In this document: piece by piece, positions 58,988 through 64,000 of the stretch
Numbering within the stretch: position 1 is the stretch's first letter
How the letters are laid out: the number at the start of each line of letters is the position of its first letter
DNA from: Fennellomyces sp. T-0311
Taxonomy: Eukaryota > Mucoromycota > Mucoromycetes > Mucorales > Lichtheimiaceae
Assembly (NCBI GenBank): GCA_025266875.1
Contig: JALLLT010000019.1
Coordinates: forward strand, 124,001 to 188,000
Direction: 5' to 3'
Length of the DNA stretch: 64,000 bases
Translations under genes and position numbers: made by a program
The notes under the pieces: model-generated
Seen by the model: the letters and a program-made list of their open reading frames with translations, nothing else
What the model was told of the DNA's origin: nothing
Database searches by the model: none

Positions 58988-60071
58988 CTATTTTACCCAT
59001 TTATATCTGCCAATCCACAACTTATCGCTTTGCTCATCCATGATTGCCGCCAATCCGTTATAGTAAGCAGCAAGGGCGGCTAGAATTGCAGTGACACCTA
59101 TACATCCTATTTGTTAATATTCGGGCAGCCTTTTATCCATAGTAATCACACACCACTTGTTCTCAGTAGCGGAACGTTGTCTGTAAAGTAATACAGTCCT
59201 TCAAGAAACAAAGTGAGAAATACAAATACAAGAGATCTGTGCAAACAAATTAGTTTGGGTTTGAAACAAGCGCACACCCCTTGTCAACATACAAGGTGGA
59301 CATAAAGTTGCCTGCTTTGATTCTCAGTGACACACCGACGTGAAGTAGAGTATAAAAGGACCACCAAAAGTGATACACTCCGTTGGCGCGTGCCAGGTCA
59401 AATTCGGTGGTGTAGGCGTGGAGTGTGTCGGCCGCTGAAGGGAACATCATGATACCGTTACCGACCCAAAATGCGCCATAAGATACAAAGATAGTAGGGG
59501 TGTAGGTACCACCATAAAACAAGTCGAGGAATCTACCCTGGGGGTTAATGTTTAAGGTCTTTGAAACTAGCAGATATCTTAGCATACCCAGCGATAAATT
59601 GTGCCAATCCGCCAAACATAAGTGCAGTTGGTAATATGATATGGTTTGATTGATGCGGCAAGAACAGATTAAACGTTCCTAGCATAGATGTTACTGTAGC
59701 GAAAGCCCATAAGGCTAGTGACAAGGAAAAAAAAGTTAATTTACCATATCTTACCAAAAAGGTATACACTATAGATTACCTAATGGTCCAGGATTTCCCA
59801 TCGTTCTGGCGCGACTTCGGGTAGGCCGCTCGCCCACAATAGCAGGTGCAAATACCGCCGGATCAAAACTTTGGTGCGAGCGCATGTCGAAATCGTTATG
59901 CATGTAAATGTGTGGATCCATATGAGCCGGGCTCGGGCTTAAGCGTGCTGGGCTTTTATCGTAGTAGTCACTGCTTCGATTTCCATTATTACCATTCATG
60001 TTGTTATCGTTGTTCAGGTTGACGAACGTATTTTCACTGCCTGGGCGGGGAATAGGTGAGTTAATTTCCAT
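58988..60071 (-). CDS. GPR1/FUN34/YaaH family acetate transporter-like protein
   Basis: Five exons (60071-59780, 59714-59588, 59532-59293, 59236-59154, 59097-58988) encode 283 aa. The cytosolic N-terminus (about 95 residues) is Asn/Ser/Pro-rich. The NPGPL motif that opens the membrane domain is at its end, split by intron 1. Helices follow: LWAFATVTSMLGTFNLF, ALMFGGLAQFIAG, FVSYGAFWVGNGIM, VYHFWWSFYTLLHVGV, LVFVFLTLFLEGLYYF and VTAILAALAAYYNGLAAIM, making six in all. The family (yeast Ato1-3/Ady2, bacterial SatP) exports or imports acetate and ammonium. The loop after helix 2 lacks the usual Trp/Glu-rich segment because exon 3 begins with an unusual FLDLFYGGTYTPT, so the second junction deserves a check. 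Confidence 0.85.
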
Positions 60072-61214
60072 TCTTGGATAGGAAGAGAAGCGTGTTTGTA
60101 CTTTTTTTTTATGTCAAGCGATATGTTTATTTATGTCGTTTCAAAGGCGGCATGAATCGACTAAACCCTTCCCCTTTATGCCCTATACACTTCAAGTAGT
60201 TTCACTGTGGTTTTCTCCGCTTGCGAGCGAGATGTGGTATATCAACCTGTATCGATAAACAATTAGCACAATCGATAAAGTGTCCATGAAATGAACCAGA
60301 CGCTAGATGATTCCTGTTGTTTTTGACAATAGTGTCTGTTATCAGGAAAAGACCCTTGCCATTTGTTGCCAGGCCGCACCCCCCTAACACGGTTGCCCAG
60401 GCAACCAAACAAGCGGATCGGAGTCGGTGAACCGGCGGTGGCGAAAATTTTTTTCTTTCTGTAAAACTATAAAAGAGCAAGATCCCTGTGGACCTCGGTT
60501 GTTTCTCTATTCCACAGTAGGAAATTTTACCTGCGAGGATGCTAAGGCATACCTCTCATAATTTCTTACATATGATGAAAGTATGGGTAGTTTATGATAT
60601 CTTGTGATTCGAAAACACCCGGGCTACACCCCCTTTCTGATTATTAAACAGGTGCATTCCTGCCACTATTCAAAATAAGAAAACGATAACACTGATATAT
60701 ATGAAAAGCTGTGGGACACGAGTAGACGCACCACCACTCAGACCCCATGTTGCTTGTCCCCAGGGTGCTGCCAGCGCTACTTTGTCTATGATTCAGATGG
60801 GGTCGTGATGGAGATTGTTTGAATCACGTCGAAAAAGAAAAAAAAAGTTTTTTTTTGTCGAGTGGCTCGGAGATGGAATTGACCCATAGCAGTGGTGGAG
60901 CGATTTATTCGGAGTAAGCAGCTGTTTCGACTATCTCAAAATGGCATTAGCGCACGAAATCTCCACAGAGTGATCGATAGCGCAAGGAGAGTGCTAAGCT
61001 TTTTCAAGCCCACAGGCATGAACCCACGTCATGGATGTGATGGACACGTTGTAGCACAAAACGCATGAAGCCCAATTTTTGTTTACTTCCCGCCAAAGAC
61101 GAGCGAGTGGCGCATATCCCTTCTTTCTCTTCTCGTCCACTTTGAAAGCCCACCCTTTCCACTCCCTTCTTTTTTTATACCCCTCTTTTTTTTCCATATA
61201 CTTCACATGCTTTA
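60072..61214. other. Intergenic, no gene recognised
   Basis: Promoter of the GPR1-like gene on the minus strand and of the methyltransferase on the plus strand. A TATAAAAG at about 60467 points right but has no gene within 700 bp. A/T homopolymers occur at 60836-60857. Confidence 0.5.
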
Positions 61215-62642
61215 ATGGGTAATCAACAATCTCGTATTGGTCGTCAGCGTAGTCCCAGCACTATCAGCCACACAGACACCTATCCGTCACAATGGTCCTC
61301 ATCAAGTTCCTCGGACCCGTATCAGCGTGAATACCCTCTGCCGTCCATCATATCTGCCGATGACGGACATGTCAAGCTGCGCAAACAGTCATCCCCGTCA
61401 CCACTGGCATACAAGTCGAGCCACCGGCCGCGTTTTCGGCCGCTGCGCGCATTGACATCGTTTCGATTCGAGCCGCCTTCCATCCAACACACCACATCCC
61501 CTTTGCCACCTCCGCCTGTGCATCCTCTCGCACCTGTACAGACGCAACATTCCGACTCAAAACATACGTGCAGCACCAACAGTGCGCTAAGCAGTCAACA
61601 TACCGAGCCTACGGAGACACAGTACATGTGGATGGCCGGCCGAAAATATCATCAGACGCCGTCGTCACCCTACATGTTGCCGTGCGACGAAGACGAGGTC
61701 GATCGCCTTCATCTACTACACTTTATGATCCGCTTTGCTATCCAAGGGTAACGTCACTTTTTCATTTTGCACATTCGATCAAAATAGCTTACAAAGAAAC
61801 ATCAGAAACTACTTGGCGCCAGTCAGCGACATTTTACGAAAAGGTGGACGCGTTTTGGACGTGGGCTGCGGGCCTGGTTCCTGGGCTATGGAAATCGCGG
61901 GCGAATATCCCAAGTCGCAGGTGGTAGGTATCGACATCAATGCCATGTTTCCAAGCGACATCAAGCCTTCCAACTGCACGTTTCAGCAACAAAACTTACT
62001 GGACGGGCTTCCTTTTGAAGATGCCTCATTTGATTATATATTTATGCGGTAATTTTATTTTTATATTTTTTTTTCCAAACTCAACTCACCCATGGGCCAT
62101 AGGTTCATTGGGCTTGGCATACAGAGGAAACAGTGGTCAAAAGTACTCGACGAGCTTGTGCGTGTGTTGAAGCCTGACGGATGGATCGAGCTGGCAGAGC
62201 AGGACACGGAGATGTACCGTGCTGGACCTAACACGGCCGAACTGAACAACAAATTGAAGCAAGTCATGGAAATGCGGCATGTTGACCCGCAGTCGGGCCG
62301 GTTATTGAAGCAGCGACTGGAAAATCGTGTTGAGTTGACAAATGTGACCACATCCTTCATTTCTTGCCCTGGAGGACAATGGGCGGGGAAGGTAATATAT
62401 AGAGAGAGATATATATAGCTCCTTTGCTCATCTTATGACAACTCTGCTCAATATAGCTGGGCCAACTCACCTTACAATCATGGCAATCGTATTACCAGGC
62501 ATTGGGACCCCAAATTTGTCACGCGGTCAATATTCCTGCCAAGCAGTATGAGGAGCATCTCAAGGCATGCTGGGCTGAAGCAAACGAGTTCAAAACCTTT
62601 GAAAACGTCCACTTTGCCTACGCGCAAAAGAAATCCTCCTAA
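61215..62642 (+). CDS. Class I SAM-dependent methyltransferase with N-myristoylation signal
   Basis: Four exons (61215-61747, 61788-62048, 62103-62391, 62457-62642) encode 422 aa. The N-terminus MGNQQS fits the myristoylation consensus (Gly2, Ser6), so membrane attachment is likely. A disordered Ser/Pro-rich region of about 150 residues follows. The catalytic domain starts near residue 180: VLDVGCGPGSWAMEIAGEYP (SAM-binding motif I), VVGIDINAMFP (motif II acidic residue), NLLDGLPFEDASFDYIFMR, and VLRVLKPDGWIELAEQD-like motif V. It belongs to the large fungal family related to LaeA/TAM methyltransferases, in which the methyl acceptor is mostly unknown. Splicing is needed to see the motif I-V order. 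Confidence 0.88.
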
Positions 62643-62858
62643 TCTTTATTTGATTTTCGTTGTTTTTTCTTCTTCTTTGTACGATATTTTAATACCAAAA
62701 CACACACCACACCCTTTTTTTTTTAATTTCTTGTACGCTAGGGCTATTATCCCAACACGCATCCACATTCACCCCATCTTTGGAGCTTAGAGCCGTCTGT
62801 AAAGATGGGGCCCCCATGGTACTCTAATCACGGCCCTCTTAATAAAGCACATTTCTTT

Positions 62859-63757
62859 TTATTGTTTTTCGTAATCAGGCCATACAGCGTTCCTGCTGTG
62901 ACGATAAGAGTCTTGCTTCTCATCCGGCAATGGATTGCCGAGCGGCGGATAAGCATGGTAAGCCGAAGGGAAGAATACAAATTCTGGAGGCTGGATCTGT
63001 TGCGATCTTAACTCACGATACCGGTCATCGAACTCGATCACCAGTGCCTAAGAGTGTATATATATATATACACATAGATAGATAGATATATATCAGTGTC
63101 TGATATCAGTAGCCCATCTAGGAAATGTATTTACGTACATAACGTGTTTTGCCGCACGTCACCGTACTATTGCTGGATTCACTGGTGCTTTGACCGTGCT
63201 GGACATCCAGCCCGTGTTTCGTGAGGCGATAGTTGACTCCGCGGATGTTCTCACTGGCATTGATTCGGCTGCATAACTCGACAAGACTGCGCTGAAACTT
63301 TAGATCAAATAGTAATTTTTTTTTAGCAATGATGACTACTTTTGGCTCTGCAGTGATTCCTTACAATGCTATGTAAGTATCGATATCGCCATACCCACAG
63401 AATGGCTGTGAGGAGCATGATGGAAGGTACGATCAGCAGAATGTACGGGTTTTCTTTGAGTAAAAGGAAGTTCCAAAGAATGTATACGGTGCCGGATACC
63501 ACCACCCAGAGGGTTAAGAGTGTACCAATCCAGATTGCTTTGTGACCCGGTGGTGGATGCTGTCGAACAGCCTCGTTGAACAGGCACATTGCGGAATTAA
63601 AGTCATGTACAGAAAGCTTTTTTTTGTGGAATGCATTAGTAAAAAAGAAAACACAGCGTCTAGAAGGAGTAGAGAGAAAGCTTACGTAGCCTTGGAAATC
63701 AAAAGTGTACTGATCGTCGAAGCGGCGACCAAGCAAGCCAAGTCTGACAGTTTTCAT
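62859..63757 (-). CDS. Small two-transmembrane protein, unknown
   Basis: Exons 63757-63686, 63616-63365, 63291-63139 and 63047-62859 encode 221 aa. After a short cytosolic N-terminus come two helices, IWIGTLLTLWVVVSGTVYIL and ILLIVPSIMLLTAILWVW, separated by a short loop, then a basic RYRYLH. A soluble C-terminal domain of about 110 residues ends in Pro/Tyr-rich FPSAYHAYPPLG. A hairpin-type topology with both ends in the cytosol resembles small ER or nuclear-envelope regulators such as Spo7/NEP1-R1, but sequence similarity is not enough to assign it. The acceptor of exon 3 could be TTTCAG (used here) or AAAG six nt earlier; both stay in frame. Confidence 0.72.
63055..63095. repeat. TA and TAGA microsatellites inside an intron
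   Basis: (TA)n followed by CACA and (TAGA)3 lies within the last intron (63048-63138) of the two-TM protein gene. Confidence 0.85.
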
Positions 63758-64000
63758 CTGGTATGTGTAAGGCGAAGTAAGGGGGAGGAAAGGGAAAGAA
63801 AGGCTTTATACTTGAATTTCACGTATCCAACAAAAATGCCGTCCGCAAGCTCCTTTTTTTGTTCCCCACGTTTTTAATCATAAATATATATAAATCATCA
63901 GTTCAATTCCTCATTCCTGCTTAACTGGAGCACGAACCGAGAACACGGTCCAAGTTAAATGCAGCTATGTAACAAAAAAAAATGCTATTATAGGAAATTG
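63758..64000. other. Upstream region of the two-TM protein gene
   Basis: Only the 5' flank of the minus-strand gene. No feature is seen before the window ends. Confidence 0.5.

Noticed and set aside
1..64000. CRISPR arrays, rRNA genes, mitochondrial insertions and biosynthetic clusters
   Set aside because: No regularly spaced direct repeats of CRISPR type, no rRNA-like sequence, and no polyketide or peptide synthetase domains were seen.

Overview
The window looks like nuclear DNA of an early-diverging filamentous fungus, most likely Mucoromycota and probably Mucorales. The reasons are many short introns (about 40-70 nt) with GTANGT donors and CTGAC/CTAAC-like branch sites, A+T-rich intergenic DNA, and a gene set (sestrin, ITFG2/KICSTOR-like, RAD54, TEN1, GPR1/FUN34 transporter, an N-myristoylated class I methyltransferase) that is fungal but not yeast-like. 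The order is an inference; no rRNA or other marker gene is present. All gene models below were spliced by eye. Every exon set closes in frame, and paralog pairs support each other's splice sites.

Region 1 (1-14.6 kb) is accessory. Two intact paralogous HET-domain genes (1521-3189 and 7681-9274) flank an F-box/LRR gene (4945-6884) that is intact except for one in-frame TAG. A 5.28-kb CACTA/EnSpm-like DNA transposon (9279-14557) sits 4 bp after the stop codon of the second HET gene. It carries a tnp2-type transposase and a second, coiled-coil/NLS gene.

Region 2 (15.5-26.2 kb) is conserved: an MGST3-like MAPEG enzyme, RAD54 (13 exons), a Gln-rich four-finger C2H2 factor, and a Myb/SANT-like coiled-coil protein.

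Region 3 (26.3-42.8 kb) is mixed. It has two decayed HET copies (26.3-27.0 and 40.4-40.9 kb), an intact F-box/LRR paralog on the minus strand (29491-31529), a decayed F-box/LRR copy (about 34.6-35.3 kb), a small secreted peptide gene (33078), a GC-rich 22-23-bp-spaced repeat (27.3 kb), a 590-bp inverted-repeat element (28.7 kb), and a full sestrin gene (37129-39651).

Region 4 (42.8-49.1 kb) is a dense housekeeping block: a nine-exon secreted protein, a Lys-rich membrane protein, NMN adenylyltransferase, TEN1 (CST complex), an MMS2-type ubiquitin E2 variant, and CAF16. NMNAT and TEN1 share a 175-bp divergent promoter.

Region 5 (49.7-54.9 kb) holds two long-inverted-repeat elements. The first has TA duplications, CAGT termini and a nested 172-bp MITE.

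Region 6 (55.4-64 kb) holds an ITFG2-like protein (1016 aa), a GPR1/FUN34/YaaH transporter, the methyltransferase, and a small two-TM protein.

The most distinctive theme is the birth-and-death cluster of HET-domain and F-box/LRR genes: four HET copies (two intact) and three F-box/LRR copies (one intact, one with a single stop, one decayed) over 40 kb. A second theme is the presence, 16 kb apart, of two components of the metazoan amino-acid/mTORC1 sensing system (sestrin and ITFG2).
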